Below, piece after piece: positions 30,564 to 41,184 of a stretch of DNA of 64,000 nt. The notes under the pieces were generated by a model that did not search any database, had not been told where the DNA came from, and saw only the letters and a program-made list of their open reading frames with translations. The translations under genes were made by a program, and so were the position numbers. The stretch comes from Bombyx mori (taxonomy: Eukaryota; Arthropoda; Insecta; Lepidoptera; Bombycidae), in NCBI RefSeq assembly GCF_030269925.1, contig NC_085128.1, forward strand, positions 18,230,501-18,294,500, written 5' to 3'. Position 1 is the stretch's first letter; each line of letters starts with the position of its first letter.

Positions 30564-32916
30564 AACAAACACAACGTTCGCCCACCTAGAAGTAAAACAT
30601 GGAAACAGCTCTTTGGTAAGGAAAGTAATCTTTGATAATTCAAGCAGAGAGGCTGGCACTCCTGTGACGCTCAAACTGATCACTACAGACGGAAGCAGGG
30701 AAACAAGACAAGATATTAAGCCACATGAAATAAGACATATTTTTATACCTAAATTAAGCCCAGAAAATAGGAATAGATCAGGGTATAGAAGACGAGAACC
30801 AACGAGTATACTTAAAAGTGTTACGATTCCTGAACAAGCGACAGAAGGTAATATAGTGTATGTTCCACCAGATAAAATAGAAGAAGAAAAAGATGTTGAT
30901 TTAGATCCAGAAGAAGAATTCCAAGTAGACGAATCCAACCATGGACTGTATTTATTAAATTATTCTGACACTGATAATGTCACTCAAGGACCAGATATAA
31001 ATAAAACTACTATCAGTAACGAAATAGTCAAAGAAAATACTTCTACTATAATTAAGCCAACTACCATTATAATTGTTGAAGATTCCAAAGAAAATGACAC
31101 TATTGAGTCTAAGGAGGATGAAATTACTGAAATCAATACTATAGCAAATAGTACAGAACAAAAAAATTATACGTTGGCTAAAAATGATCTTGGGAAAACT
31201 GAGAATCAAACTTTGTTTTTGTCGGATGAAATTTACAATCATTTTAGACCTCTAGAAACAGAATTACCAGTTGAAGATATGGCACCATTTATATATTTTG
31301 GAAAAAAATTGGGCGGTACCGGCATAAGTGATAATTTAACAAACTCTCCATCTTTTTCCGCCTCCACAAAAACAATAAATTATTTGGCTCCACCCCAAGA
31401 GAAAAGAAAGTTCAATTCTAGGTATTCCGCCACAGAGAAATATAAAAATTCAAATGCCGATGAAGATGAAATCAATGAAGATATGGATGTGTCAGTTGTT
31501 AAAAATATTATTGAGAAAAACAAAGTTAGAAATACAGTAAAAGGGCCAGCCCCAGCAAGACATGTCGGGCTAGTTAATGCCTATAGAAAACTAACTACTA
31601 CTTCTACTACTACTACTACTACACCATCGACTACAAAATCTCCTAACTTCGCTCAGTTGAATGTTACTGAACGTATTGTTCAAAACGTTGCACTAAGCAC
31701 TGTTGAAAATTTTAAAAATACTAGTAATAACAGTAAAAGTACTGATATTGCGACCAAATTTAATTTTGACAATGGGACAAAAGATTATGCCCCAAGGTAT
31801 AATGCCACGACGTCGAGAAATTTCACACGCAATTACTTCAATTTGCGACGACGACCAACTAAACTGATCGCTTCACCTACGACAGAAGTTAAACCGACTG
31901 TCACTGTTAATACGACAACTGAAAAGGTCGCAACCGCAGTGTACACTGCAGTGGTCACTTCTGTATCTATTACCTCTTCTATGAAGGGACAGAATAAATC
32001 AGACGCAACAGATGATGTTGTTAGCAACACAACCGTCGTAGGTGATGTTATTGGTCAAAATGCGACCACTCCTAAAACCATACCAGGTAATGAAACCGAA
32101 ACGACAACCGTTGCCCCTTCAACTATAAGACATCATAGATTCCGAATTAAATTAAGAACAAGCACACCTAGTGGAATCTCTAAATCAAAACCAACTGAAT
32201 CGGCGACTACTAGTGAACTGTCTACAACAAATAGTGAAAGAGATGAGTCAGTATCGAGAATAACTGAAACGCTGACGAGTTTGTTACAAAAAACTTACGA
32301 GAATACGACTTTAGTGAGCACGATACGGCCAAGGAGTGCCCATAGAAGGAGAAGGCCCACAACCACTACTACAACCTCTACGACTTCCTCAGCACCAACC
32401 ACTATTACTCCAAACGATACAGGTATAACACATTCGACAGAACTACCGGCAACCACACAAAATATAGAATCAACAACATTCAAACCCTTCACAGTAACTT
32501 CAATGAAGTCCTCTGAATCGAGTTCAAAACCCCTATCAGTTTCGAGAAACACTACACTTGTTGAATCAAAGGTGGTCAATCTATCAAATAGCATCGAAAA
32601 TTCAAGTTCTCAGAATGGGGTTGTTATTGAAGCTGAGAAAACATACACAGCATCTTATGTGTTGGCAGGATTGGGTTTCTTGCCTGTTGCAGCTATCATA
32701 ATATTTGTTCTTAGAAATTTATTGAATAAGAAGACCAAAGAAATAGACACGGAGTACGAAGGGTATTTCGATGACGCTGAGGTTAAGAAGGAATCTCCTA
32801 TCACTCCGGTGGCGAGGCCTCCGCTACCTCCACCCACCAAACCTGATCAAAAATGGGAGTTCCCGAGAAATAAGTTAAGACTACAGACGTTACTGGGCCA
32901 AGGGAATTTCGGGCAG
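30564..32916 (+). CDS. receptor tyrosine kinase, ectodomain/membrane/juxtamembrane exon
   Basis: A 2353-bp exon, from the acceptor TTTTTACTTTTCAG to the donor GTTAGT. It codes for about 700 extracellular residues, dominated by Thr, Asn and Ser with many N-X-S/T sequons and Thr runs (about 31600, 32360-32400), so it looks mucin-like and mostly unfolded. No cadherin, Ig or FN3 repeat is visible. One membrane span follows at 32656-32712 (YVLAGLGFLPVAAIIIFVL), then a basic stop-transfer stretch, an acidic juxtamembrane part, a proline motif RPPLPPPTKP that could bind SH3 domains, and the start of the kinase (KWEFPRNKL, then glycine loop GQGNFGQ at residues 829-835 of the assembled model). The kinase sequence most resembles insect Cad96Ca-type receptors, but the ectodomain does not obviously match, so I give no symbol. 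Confidence 0.85.
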
Positions 32917-33563
32917 GTTAGTTCTCACATTCTCATCTTAATTTTTTCATTACTGAATGACAGCAAACGAGCTCAGGTCGCAAATGGATGAAACCCACTG
33001 CCACATCATTCGAGATTTAGTACGTATTTTGAATTCATGGTTTAGATAGTAGATAATAAGACGTCCAGTGCATTCGTATCGAGCGATGCGATTGTGCCGG
33101 TGTTCAAATTCCACAGACAGGTACAAATTTTTCTAATAGAATACGTACCTAATAAATGTTTACGAATGACTTCCACGGTGAAGGAATAAAATTTTGTAGT
33201 AAAAATCAAACCCTACCCTTCGCGTAAAAACAGGTGGTGGGGCGTCATTGGAGCCCGTTCCACATTAGGTACCACCACCTTGGTTGTTTCTGTCGTACAC
33301 TTATGCGTTTCGGTTCCAAGAGTGGGGCAGCTGTTGTACTGTACATAGATACTTAGAACTCTATTGTTTTTAGTGTATCGTAGTAAGTATAGTTTGATTG
33401 ATGCCCTAGAAATAATCATACACGGTATATGATAATTGTTATGTTTCGGTAATATTACCTACAGAAACCAAATGATTAGAACCCAAAATCTATCAATGAA
33501 CTATTACTTGCCGCTTCTGGAATGATAAACACATCCTTTAAAGTTGTAAAATAAAAAATTCAG
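32917..33563. other. kinase gene intron
   Basis: GT (32917) to AG (33563). It contains a diverged Bm1 (33040-33370). Reading on without splicing would add about 25 unrelated codons and then a stop at 32989. Confidence 0.8.
33040..33370 (+). mobile_element. Bm1 SINE in the kinase intron, diverged, tail missing
   Basis: AATAAGACGTCCAGTGCATT (head), GTGTTCAAATTCCACAGACA, TTCCACGGTGAAGGAATAAA, GGTACCACCACCTTGG, ATGCGTTTCGGTTCCAAGAG. It ends before the usual 3' third. Confidence 0.85.
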
Positions 33564-33750
33564 GTCTGGAAAGCAGAGGCTGATGATTTAAACGGGCACG
33601 ACGGGCTAACCAGACTAGTGGCAGTAAAAACGATCAAGGAAACGGCATCGCAGAAGGAGAAACAGGAGCTACTCCATGAAATCTACATCATGCAAAAGAT
33701 CGGGACGCACCCCAACGTCGTCACGTTACTTGCCTGTTGCACTGAACAAG
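33564..33750 (+). CDS. receptor tyrosine kinase, N-lobe exon
   Basis: 187 bp. It begins VWKAEADDL directly after the glycine loop, has the ATP-binding Lys in VAVKTIK (Lys857 of the assembled model), the likely helix-C Glu in LLHEIYIMQ (Glu874), and HPNVVTLLACCTEQ. Acceptor AAAATTCAG, donor AAG|GTAAAC; ends in phase 1, matching the next exon. All residues required for ATP binding are present. Confidence 0.93.
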
Positions 33751-33900
33751 GTAAACTCGCACGGTAACTGTAACAGAGGATTAGATCTTATATTAGATAG
33801 ACGTCGCTACATAAAAGCTCAATATTACTAGGACAATGTTCAAATTTTTACGAATAATGTCTTAGTCGTATTCAGAAAGTCTCTTGAAAATCAAAGATAG

Positions 33901-34148
33901 TAAATAACAGTTTAAAAAAACTAACAAAATGCGCTTTTATAGAAAATCCAACTAAAAAATAGACATTTTTTTTTAATACATTTGAATTAAAAATAGTGTA
34001 AGAAAAACATTATTTTAATGTAAAAAAAGCGTGGGGTGCATGGTATCATGAGTATAAGGGTTATTTTGATAATATCCTGAAATATTCAATTTTTTAGTTG
34101 GATTTTCTATAAAAGCGTGTTTTGTTAGTTTTTTAAAACTATTATTTA
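33901..34148. mobile_element. 248-bp MITE with 60-bp terminal inverted repeats
   Basis: The left end (33901-33960) begins TAAATAACAGTTTAAAAAAA. The right end (34089-34148), read in reverse complement, begins TAAATAATAGTTTTAAAAAA. The arms share CGCTTTTATAGAAAATCCAA, with about four mismatches in 60 bp. The ends are TA, as expected for a Tc1/mariner-type cut-and-paste MITE, but a separate target duplication cannot be shown. It lies in the kinase gene intron. Confidence 0.8.
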
Positions 34149-34324
34149 TTTTTAATTTTTCAGTTGAATTTAAATTTTTTCAAATTTTTTTTTTCAATTT
34201 TTTTTTAAATATTGGTTTGTCATCGGTCCTTAATAAGTATACCAAATTTTTCCGTTACATACATACGTCTGAAGCTAATAAAAGCGTATAAAAAATAATG
34301 AAAAACCAAAATGGTGTTTTCCAG

Positions 34325-34497
34325 AGCCATATCTGCTGATAATGGAGTACGTGATGTGCGGCAAGCTGCTGACGTACCTGCGGGAGCGCCGCGCGCGCCC
34401 AGACAGGTTCGCGGGCAGCGGCGCGCTCACCTCGCGCGATCTCACCGTGTTCGCCTACTGCGTCGCCAGGGGGATGGACTATATCGCCTCTAAGGGG
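34325..34497 (+). CDS. receptor tyrosine kinase, hinge and helix D-E exon
   Basis: 173 bp. With the last base of the preceding exon it reads EPYLLIMEYVMCGKLLTYL (hinge), a short Arg-rich kinase insert (RERRARPDRFAGSG), then LTSRDLTVFAYCVARGMDYI. Acceptor GTGTTTTCCAG, donor GGG|GTAAGA; ends in phase 0. The codons are strongly GC-rich, unlike the ectodomain exon. Confidence 0.92.
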
Positions 34498-34502
34498 GTA
34501 AG

Positions 34503-34725
34503 AACTTCAACCAATTCATGTCATTATTATTATCATCATCATCATCATCAGCCCACAATCGACCACTGCTGGAATAGGCCTCTTCCAATCCACACCGCTG
34601 AGCCCGGTCTTCGGCTCTCCTCATCCACTTCTTGCCGGTCATCGTTCGGAGTTTATCGCACCATCTAGCCAGGGGGCGTCTTACGTTACTTCTTCCACTA
34701 CGCGGTCTCCACTCTACATTATTAT
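34503..34725 (-). mobile_element. RTE-type LINE 3' end with ATC microsatellite tail
   Basis: The minus-strand frame reads RRPLARWCDKL, MTGKKWMRRAEDR, QRCGLEEAY, the common C-terminus of RTE-clade reverse transcriptases, followed by a (GAT)n tail (the ATC run at 34526-34549 on the plus strand). It lies in the intron after the hinge exon. Confidence 0.75.
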
Positions 34726-35190
34726 GAACATACAGAAACACCAATAAAATGCGACATTTTATCTTTTTGATATTCAAAGTCAATTTTTTTTTAATATTTA
34801 TAATAGTAAAATGCAAATGATAGAACTAAAAACGACACAAGTAAAATAAACATAAAAAAGTAACAGAAAGTCCCTTCGCAATAATGTGCGTTATCAGATA
34901 ATTGTAATTGACTGAACACGTATTCTACGATTGCATACCATTAAACCATAGGTGAACTTCTCTGATCAGCGATTTAACGATGCATGTATTTCTAAATTAA
35001 CTTAAATTTCGTTTAGAGAAACCCATGAGCGGTAGGTGACTTACCTGCAACCTGCCTGTCATTGTAAGACATGCTGTTTCTGATGGGTGGGTCGTAAGCT
35101 CATCTATCTTTAGCGTTTGAGGGACAACCTAAGCAGTTAAAATAAAAGTGTGAAGTTAGCTGTTTGGAATCGTAAATCAGCTGAGTTGAA

Positions 35191-35619
35191 GTCGTCGTGT
35201 CCTAAAGGATAAGACGTCCGGTGCATTTGTATCTATCGATGCACCGGTGTTCGAATCCCGCAGGCGGGTACCAATTTTTCTAATGAAATACGCACTTCAA
35301 AAATGTTCACGATTGACTTCCACGGTGAAGAAATAACATCGTGTAATAAAAATCAAACCTGCAAGATTATGAATTGCGTAATTACTGGTAGTAGGACCTC
35401 GCTTGAGTCTGCACGGGTAGGTACCACCACCCCGCCTATTTCTGCTGTGAAGCAGTAATGCGTTTCGGTTTGAAGGGTGGGGCAGCCGTTGTAACTGTAT
35501 TCAGACCTTATATCTCAAGGTGGGTGGTGCATTTACTTGTAGATGTCTATGGGCTCCAGTAACCACTTAACACCAGGTGGGCTGTGAGCTCTTTCACCTA
35601 TATAAGCATTAAAAAAAAA
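35191..35619 (+). mobile_element. Bm1 SINE, full length, in the kinase intron
   Basis: The best-preserved copy here. Head GTCGTCGTGTCCTAAAGGAT, B-box-like GGTGTTCGAATCCCGCAGGC, body GACTTCCACGGTGAAGAAAT, tail ACCAGGTGGGCTGTGAGCTC, A-run ending 35619. It is about 100 bp upstream of the catalytic-loop exon. Confidence 0.95.
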
Positions 35620-35723
35620 TGACACCTACAATTTTATAACACGGTCAGCGTCATAAGGGCACATGCAGGTGTAGAGCTGACGTGGGGTTTACTCGTGCGT
35701 TATCAGTTGTTTTTGATCGTTAG

Positions 35724-35946
35724 ATAGTGCACCGCGACCTGGCGGCCCGCAACGTGCTGGTGGACCACAACAAGCTGTGCAAGATCGCGGACTTCGGCAT
35801 GTCGCGGTGCGCGGGCGCGGCGCGCAACCCCCGGACCGCGCTGCCGGTGCGCTGGATGGCGCCCGAGGCCCTGCTCTACTCGCACTACTCGCACCACTCC
35901 GACGTCTGGGCCTTCGGGATACTGCTCTGGGAGATCGTCACGCTTG
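35724..35946 (+). CDS. receptor tyrosine kinase, catalytic-loop and activation-loop exon
   Basis: 223 bp. It opens [18 protein letters not shown] (catalytic Asp960), then KIADFG (Asp978), [10 protein letters not shown] (Glu1003) and [25 protein letters not shown] is the receptor-type tyrosine-kinase form of the loop, and all catalytic residues are present. The segment between DFG and APE contains no tyrosine, so the usual autophosphorylation switch is missing. Acceptor TTTTTGATCGTTAG, donor CTTG|GTTAGT; phase 1 end matches the next exon. Very GC-rich. Confidence 0.95.
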
Positions 35947-35974
35947 GTTAGTATTTCTCAATACTTATTATTCT

Positions 35975-36226
35975 ACTAGCTGTACCCGTCCGCTTCGCTG
36001 GCCGTTTAAAATTAACATTATTATTTCTCACCCCAACAAAGATTCTCATCATTAATGCCCCCGCAACTGGTGTACGGAGTCCAACACTCGTATAAATATT
36101 AGCCTATCCATTAAGTACATGTATTTTCTACATGAATACCAAGTTTCAAGTCAAACGGTTGCATGGTTCAGTAGTTATAACGGAACATCGGTAAAAACCA
36201 CTAGGTTTATATATTAGTAAATAGAT
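35975..36226 (-). mobile_element. non-autonomous Helitron-like element in the kinase intron
   Basis: On the plus strand it starts ACTAGCTGTACCCGTCCGCT (reverse of an AGCTAGT terminus) and runs through CCAAGTTTCAAGTCAAACGG to TATATATTAGTAAATAGAT. The layout is that of the lepidopteran CTAGT Helitrons, although it is a different subfamily from 17741-17955. Confidence 0.6.
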
Positions 36227-36553
36227 TAAGAGAAAAAGCTTACAACTTATGTAATTACTGCATGATTGCGTCTGTCATTTTCATACATGTTTGAGGATTA
36301 TACGAAAACGTATCAATCAGTATAACATTATGTTGTTTATTAAATGACATGTAGTCGACGTTTCGTACTCACAATGCGCCCACCACCTTTAAAGCTTCAG
36401 TAGTGGATGCAGTAAGCCAGCATAATACTTTAAAAATGCTGCTGGCCGTTTTCTCTGAATCCCTTTTTCTTTTATGACACGTATATAAAGGGGTAGCGCG
36501 TTGCTTGTAGGCCGACACCACGCAGCTAAAAGTAATGTGATGTGATGCGTCAG

Positions 36554-36881
36554 GCTCGACTCCGTACGCGACGATGTCTGGTCGCGAGGTGCTGGCGGCG
36601 GTGACGGAGGGCTACCGGCTGGAGCGGCCGGCGCACTGCAAGCCGCAGCTGTACCGCGCCATGCACTCCTGCTGGCACGCCGACCCCGCGCAGCGCCCCG
36701 CCTTCTCCGCGCTCAAGGCGCAGCTCGCCGACCTGCTGCACAACGAGACCGCCGAGGGGAACTACGTCGACCTCGACTCGTTCTACCAGGACTCCTCCGT
36801 CTACAGCGACCCCTCCGCCATCATCCACGACGACGACGGGCTCTCCGCCGAGTACGACCGGGAGAGGCGCTGCTTTAGAGA
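36554..36881 (+). CDS. receptor tyrosine kinase, C-lobe and tail exon
   Basis: 328 bp. STPYATMSGREVLAAV, GYRLERPAHCKPQLYRAM, CWHADPAQRPAFSALK complete the kinase fold (the conserved Arg of subdomain XI is in RPAF). A tail follows with NYVDLDSFYQDSSVYSDPS, which offers candidate phosphotyrosine docking sites. Acceptor GATGCGTCAG. I chose the donor GA|GTCAGT at 36882, because the two leftover bases join with G at 37304 to give Glu and keep the frame open. Reading through would stop at 36913. Confidence 0.9.
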
Positions 36882-37303
36882 GTCAGTTTGTTTACCTTTC
36901 TGTACCCAAATGTAGTCAAATTAAGCACCTTTCACCTAGCGCCGCCTTGGAGCGGTCGCAGCAGTCGGTGAGCGATCTCACACTACAATGTCAACAATGA
37001 TCAGCACTAGTCAGCGATAAACTTAACAGTAACTACCTACCTATTAAATTATAGCGATACAGTTCCGACCCAGGCCAGCGGCTGCTCTCGTAAGGATCCA
37101 GGGTCGAGGAGCAGGCCGCGGCTACCTTCAATACTATAATAGCTATACGTTAACATTCATTTTAAATCTACCATTATATGTAGACTACAAACTTAATGAA
37201 ATCTAAAATGTTGCCGTGAGCCCATGTCTGCGAATTACAATTAAAAAGATTCAAAACAAAACATTTAGTTTCTAGTTTCAACGAGATTACTTAATTTTGT
37301 CAG

Positions 37304-37700
37304 GTTAACAAGTACGCCGTCGCAGTTCGATAACCGAGCGTTTAACCTTCGGGACGAAGAGCTCCGGAACAAGTTTGGTATTGGAACTCCTCGGATGGGC
37401 GGCTTCGGCATCAGGGACGTGCCCTTCAACGAGAGACCCTTCTCAGACGCCGAGTTCAACGACCGACCTTTCGCTGACAAAAATTTCACCGACAATAATT
37501 TCAACGACACGAACTTCACCGAACGTAAGGACGGGAAACTATCTACTTCCAGTTTTCACAGGGAAAGGGAGAGAGAGAACCCTTTGGTTAGTAGGAATAG
37601 CTTTAATGGATTTCCGAGGATTGGCACTAGGGAAGGGCACTTTCAAATTACACCAGATGGTAGGAATAAAAGAGTTCCAGAATTTGAATGTGATATTTGA
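37304..37700 (+). CDS. receptor tyrosine kinase, last coding exon with Phe-ended pentad repeats
   Basis: 397 bp to TGA at 37698-37700; acceptor TTAATTTTGTCAG. It codes for LTSTPSQFDNRAFNLRDEEL and a tail in which seven consecutive five-residue units end in Phe (from RDVPF and NERPF through NDTNF, 37413-37517), followed by a charged RERERE stretch. This would be the cytoplasmic C-terminus, about 130 residues after the previous exon. No known domain. The splice phase and clean termination support it; homology is not available by eye. Confidence 0.8.
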
Positions 37701-38665
37701 ATCCACCGCGCTGCGGAATTTCTGAATTAAAATTCAATTCAAGTTGAATTTCAATTCCAATTTTGGTTTTAATGTAACAGCCATAAGAGTAATTTGGTAT
37801 TTAAATCCTCTATCGAACAAATAACTGGTATGTAATTAATGTTATTTTAGCACAACTTTTGGCTAAACGTGTAAACATTCATGGTGTACTGTCGAAACAA
37901 TAGGTACCAATGCAAGCGCATCGATCATAATGTTGATTTTGGTACTAGTAATATTTGTACAAACGTGTGCAAGTGCCGAATCTGTTATTGAGCCTTATGA
38001 CATTCTATTTGTGTGTCGTTAGTGACACTGACAATACTTATTATTAAGTTTCGATTTCAAGATGTTTTGAAGTTACGTAAACTTATAAAATTACTGTGGT
38101 TATTTTGTAAATAGTATTTTTTAATTTATATCCTTATTGTCACAGAACGTGTCGTCGAACTGTCTGACTACAATGTAAATAGCTTTCTTTAAGTTTTCGT
38201 GTGTGTTTGTTTGTCAGTGAGATTTTTTCTGAAATATTATACTTCCCCTAATCGTTGTTACTAATTTTAAATTTTGCTTTATTTACTTCTGTTGTAAATT
38301 TTATTACAAATTATAATTTTATTACGAGCAAACTTTAAAAAATCGTCAAAGTTGTCTTGAGTCATAATCAAAAAACAGGTTGACGTGTAAAATTTGCTTG
38401 TGAGAATAGCAATTTATATCCATCGAATGGATAAACCATATATTTTATATAAACGTTGGAGGATCGGCGCTGAGATCCCCGATAGTCCGTGGTACTGCAA
38501 TATTCAATAGTCCGCCCTCTCCATATCTCAGTTTGATGTTTTCTGTCTAGTCTCTGATGAATTGTATGATAGTTTTGTTATATACTAAGTGTGATGTAAG
38601 TTTTGTGTTAATTTTTTAAGAAAGATTTTATTTTATTTACGAAAAATAAAAGATGTATTGAAATT
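37701..38665 (+). other. kinase gene 3' UTR
   Basis: AT-rich sequence after the stop. The polyadenylation signal AATAAA at 38645-38650 (GAAAAATAAAAGATG) is the first strong candidate followed by a T-rich element (38675-38690), giving a 3' UTR of about 0.96 kb. Confidence 0.6.
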
Positions 38666-38670
38666 CATAG

Positions 38671-39134
38671 TAGTATTTTTTTTATTTAATTCATTTTTCT
38701 TTGGATTTATGATGTAAAGATAGGTAGGATAGCTTTAATTTCCAGTTTTATGAACCCAAATAGCTAAACTTATACCTTCAAGCAAGTAAGAGGCTCTGAG
38801 ATTAGTGTCTCCGGATAGGAATGAGTTGAAGAAATGAAGATACAGCTCCTATAGGTGGATGACGTGGAAGTAGTGATATGAGCTCATGGGAGTAAGTCAT
38901 GACATAAAGCGTGTGGCTGTAACGCTGTGCCCCGAAAACAAAATCAGGTACTTCTGTTGAAGCCCATGGAAAAATTACGTGAAATGGTTCTGCGGTTTTC
39001 AGACACTGGATTTAAGCTCGGTATATCAGTACGGTATATGGCCATACCATCTTGCGGCCTACCTGCTACTAAATTGTTACATATAACAACACACACACAC
39101 ATACATATCTACATATATATAACGACATCGCTTG
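38671..39134. other. No gene recognised
   Basis: Intergenic. A short CA/TA microsatellite lies at 39091-39120. The small ORF at 38927-39139 ends in that microsatellite and is not credible. Confidence 0.5.
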
Positions 39135-39372
39135 TCTAGGACTTCTTGTGAGTCCGCACGGGTAGGTACCACCACCCTGTCTATTTCTGCCGTGTAGCAG
39201 TAATGCGTTTCGATTTGAAGGGTGGGGCAGCCGTTGTAATTATACTGAGACCTTGGTACTCATATTTCAAGGTGGGTGGCGGCACTTACGTTGTAGATGT
39301 ATATGGGCTCCGGTAACCGCTTAACACCAGGTGGGTCGTGAGCTCGTCCACAAACCTAAGCAATAAAAAAAA
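39135..39372 (+). mobile_element. Bm1 SINE, 3' half
   Basis: ACTTCTTGTGAGTCCGCACG, TAATGCGTTTCGATTTGAAG, GTAACCGCTTAACACCAGGT, tail AGCAATAAAAAAAAG. 5'-truncated. Confidence 0.92.
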
Positions 39373-39860
39373 GCCTGTAGTGAGATGAAAGAAAAAATTA
39401 AGAAGTTTCGTTTTATTACCGATTATGTTTAAACTTAGATTCATTGTTTCATTATTTGAGAAGTAAGCATTGTGATGTTTGCGTCTACAGAAATGACTGA
39501 ATGAGATTCAAACAAACAGTGAAACCTCAAAACGAACCGTTTACTGTAATAGTGAATGTGAGGAATAAGGAAAACATTAATAGAATTGTGCGGTTTGTCG
39601 ACATTACTTGTTACTTTCTTTATAATTCAACTGCTGTGCGCATAACTGGTAAACTTCTACAGGATGCTACATTTTGTACATAATATTGTTTGATCAATTG
39701 GAAACCATTTTTTACCGCATCGTTTTTTTTTATTTGATTAGCAAATACTCTAGCCCTGTCCTTGCTCATTCGAATCATAGTCATCGAAGCGTATTACCAT
39801 AACGTGTGAGTAGGTAAGCGCCGCAGCCCTCGAGAAAATAAAGGTCAAATCAAATCAAAC
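39373..39860. other. No gene recognised
   Basis: AT-rich; the small ORF 39501-39683 has no recognised domain. Confidence 0.4.
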
Positions 39861-40150
39861 CAAAAAAATTTTTATTCAACATAAATGAAAGTACATACTT
39901 GTTGAACGTCAAAAAGAACTACCGCCAATTCACAAAAACTAGCCTCCATCTTGAGAAGAACTGGCAAGAAACTCAGCGAGCATGTCTTTTATTTGTTTTA
40001 ATATTAGAGTTTTTTTTTAAAATGTGTCAAGCGGAAGTCTTATATCCATAAGACAATCTCGAGGTGGTAGAAGAGCTTGCGTCGTGCTCGTAGGTCTGTC
40101 GATCCTGTAGGAGCTCAACGGGTTCATCTGTTCGTTAACGACACTGATAA
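39861..40150 (+). mobile_element. unclassified dispersed repeat
   Basis: The block TTTTTATTCAACATAAATGA, then GAACGTCAAAAAGAACTACC, then TTGAGAAGAACTGGCAAGAA and ACTCAGCG resembles a very common silkmoth dispersed repeat as I remember it. There is no second copy in this window to confirm that. Confidence 0.4.
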
Positions 40151-40157
40151 TCTTCTT

Positions 40158-40448
40158 TAGGTATATATAAAAATGAATTGCTGTTCGTTAGTCTCGCTAA
40201 AACTCGAGAACGGCTGGACCGATTTGGCTAATTTTGGTCTTGAATTATTTATGGAAGTCCAGAGGAGGTTTAAAAGGTAAATAGATATGAAAATGCTCGG
40301 AATTAAATAAAAATAACAATTTTGTTTTTCCTTTGATGTGTCCCCTGTCGGACGGACTCCTTTTGTTTGTTTTAAGCTTATGTTATACAAAAGTTCAGGT
40401 CATTTATTTACTTATTGAGGCACTACAAAGTCTGCCGGGTCAGCTAGT
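40158..40448 (+). mobile_element. non-autonomous Helitron-like element
   Basis: Starts near TATATATAAAAATGAATTGC and GTTCGTTAGTCTCGCTAAAA, then TCGAGAACGGCTGGACCGAT, and ends GCCGGGTCAGCTAGT. This is the common arthropod layout with a CTAGT terminus. Confidence 0.65.
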
Positions 40449-40860
40449 GATATTAATAATTTTGAAGCAACAGCTTGTATTTGAAGTTTAATAAGATTAC
40501 GGTATTGCTCAAAAGTGTGCGCAGGCACTTGCCATCGAAAGTGGGTGTCGCCCTCATTACCTTCCCGCTGCTGCTGTATCATTACCTCGCCAGCATGCTG
40601 CTTGCAAAATAAATTGACTGTTGTTAACCAGACAATATTATTACAAACATGCAACAAACTTTGTACATAATTAAATAATACCATTTTTACCAATACACAT
40701 TTAACTAAGTGAATATATTATTATTACTAAAAATAAATGAATATAATATAAAAATAATGAGAGATAGGTATTGTATTTAATGAGATTAAGTATTATGGAC
40801 AAAATATAAATAGGGCAAAAAGGAAGCCACCTGACCACGTCCGAAATTTGACGCTACTGC

Positions 40861-41058
40861 TTGACCTCCCCGGTTGAAGACCTAGAAGTAGACTCCAAGA
40901 CAAGATGGAAGGACGTAGTGCTCAATGACCAAAGAGAATGCAATGTTGCTGACGAGGATGTCGAAGACAGGGCGAAGTGGAGGAGTAAAGTGAGGAAAGC
41001 TGACCCCACCACCGTGTGGGATAAAAAGCTGGGAAGAGAGAGAGAGGATCAAATATAA
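40861..41058 (+). pseudogene. RTE-like reverse transcriptase C-terminal fragment
   Basis: The frame reads KTRWKDVVLNDQREC, DEDVEDRAKWRSKVRKADPT, in line with the C-terminal motif (W..D...D....G......A.DR..W......ADP) of RTE-like elements. No upstream RT motifs are present. Confidence 0.6.
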
Positions 41059-41184
41059 ATAAAATTTGTATTGATGTTTTACAGAAATAATCATCTTTTT
41101 TTAAATATCAGGACTTAACAAAACACAAAACAAAAGAGAAAGTGTTTATCGATTTTTACAAGTGGTAGGGCGATTTATTTATTT

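Noticed and set aside
32917..32991. Read-through of the ectodomain exon to the stop at 32989
   Set aside because: The GTTAGT donor after the glycine loop joins in phase to VWKAEADDL, which completes the kinase; the read-through codons match nothing.
35777..36055. ORF 35777-36055, minus ORFs 35703-35897 and 36550-36828
   Set aside because: Other-frame shadows of the GC-rich kinase exons.
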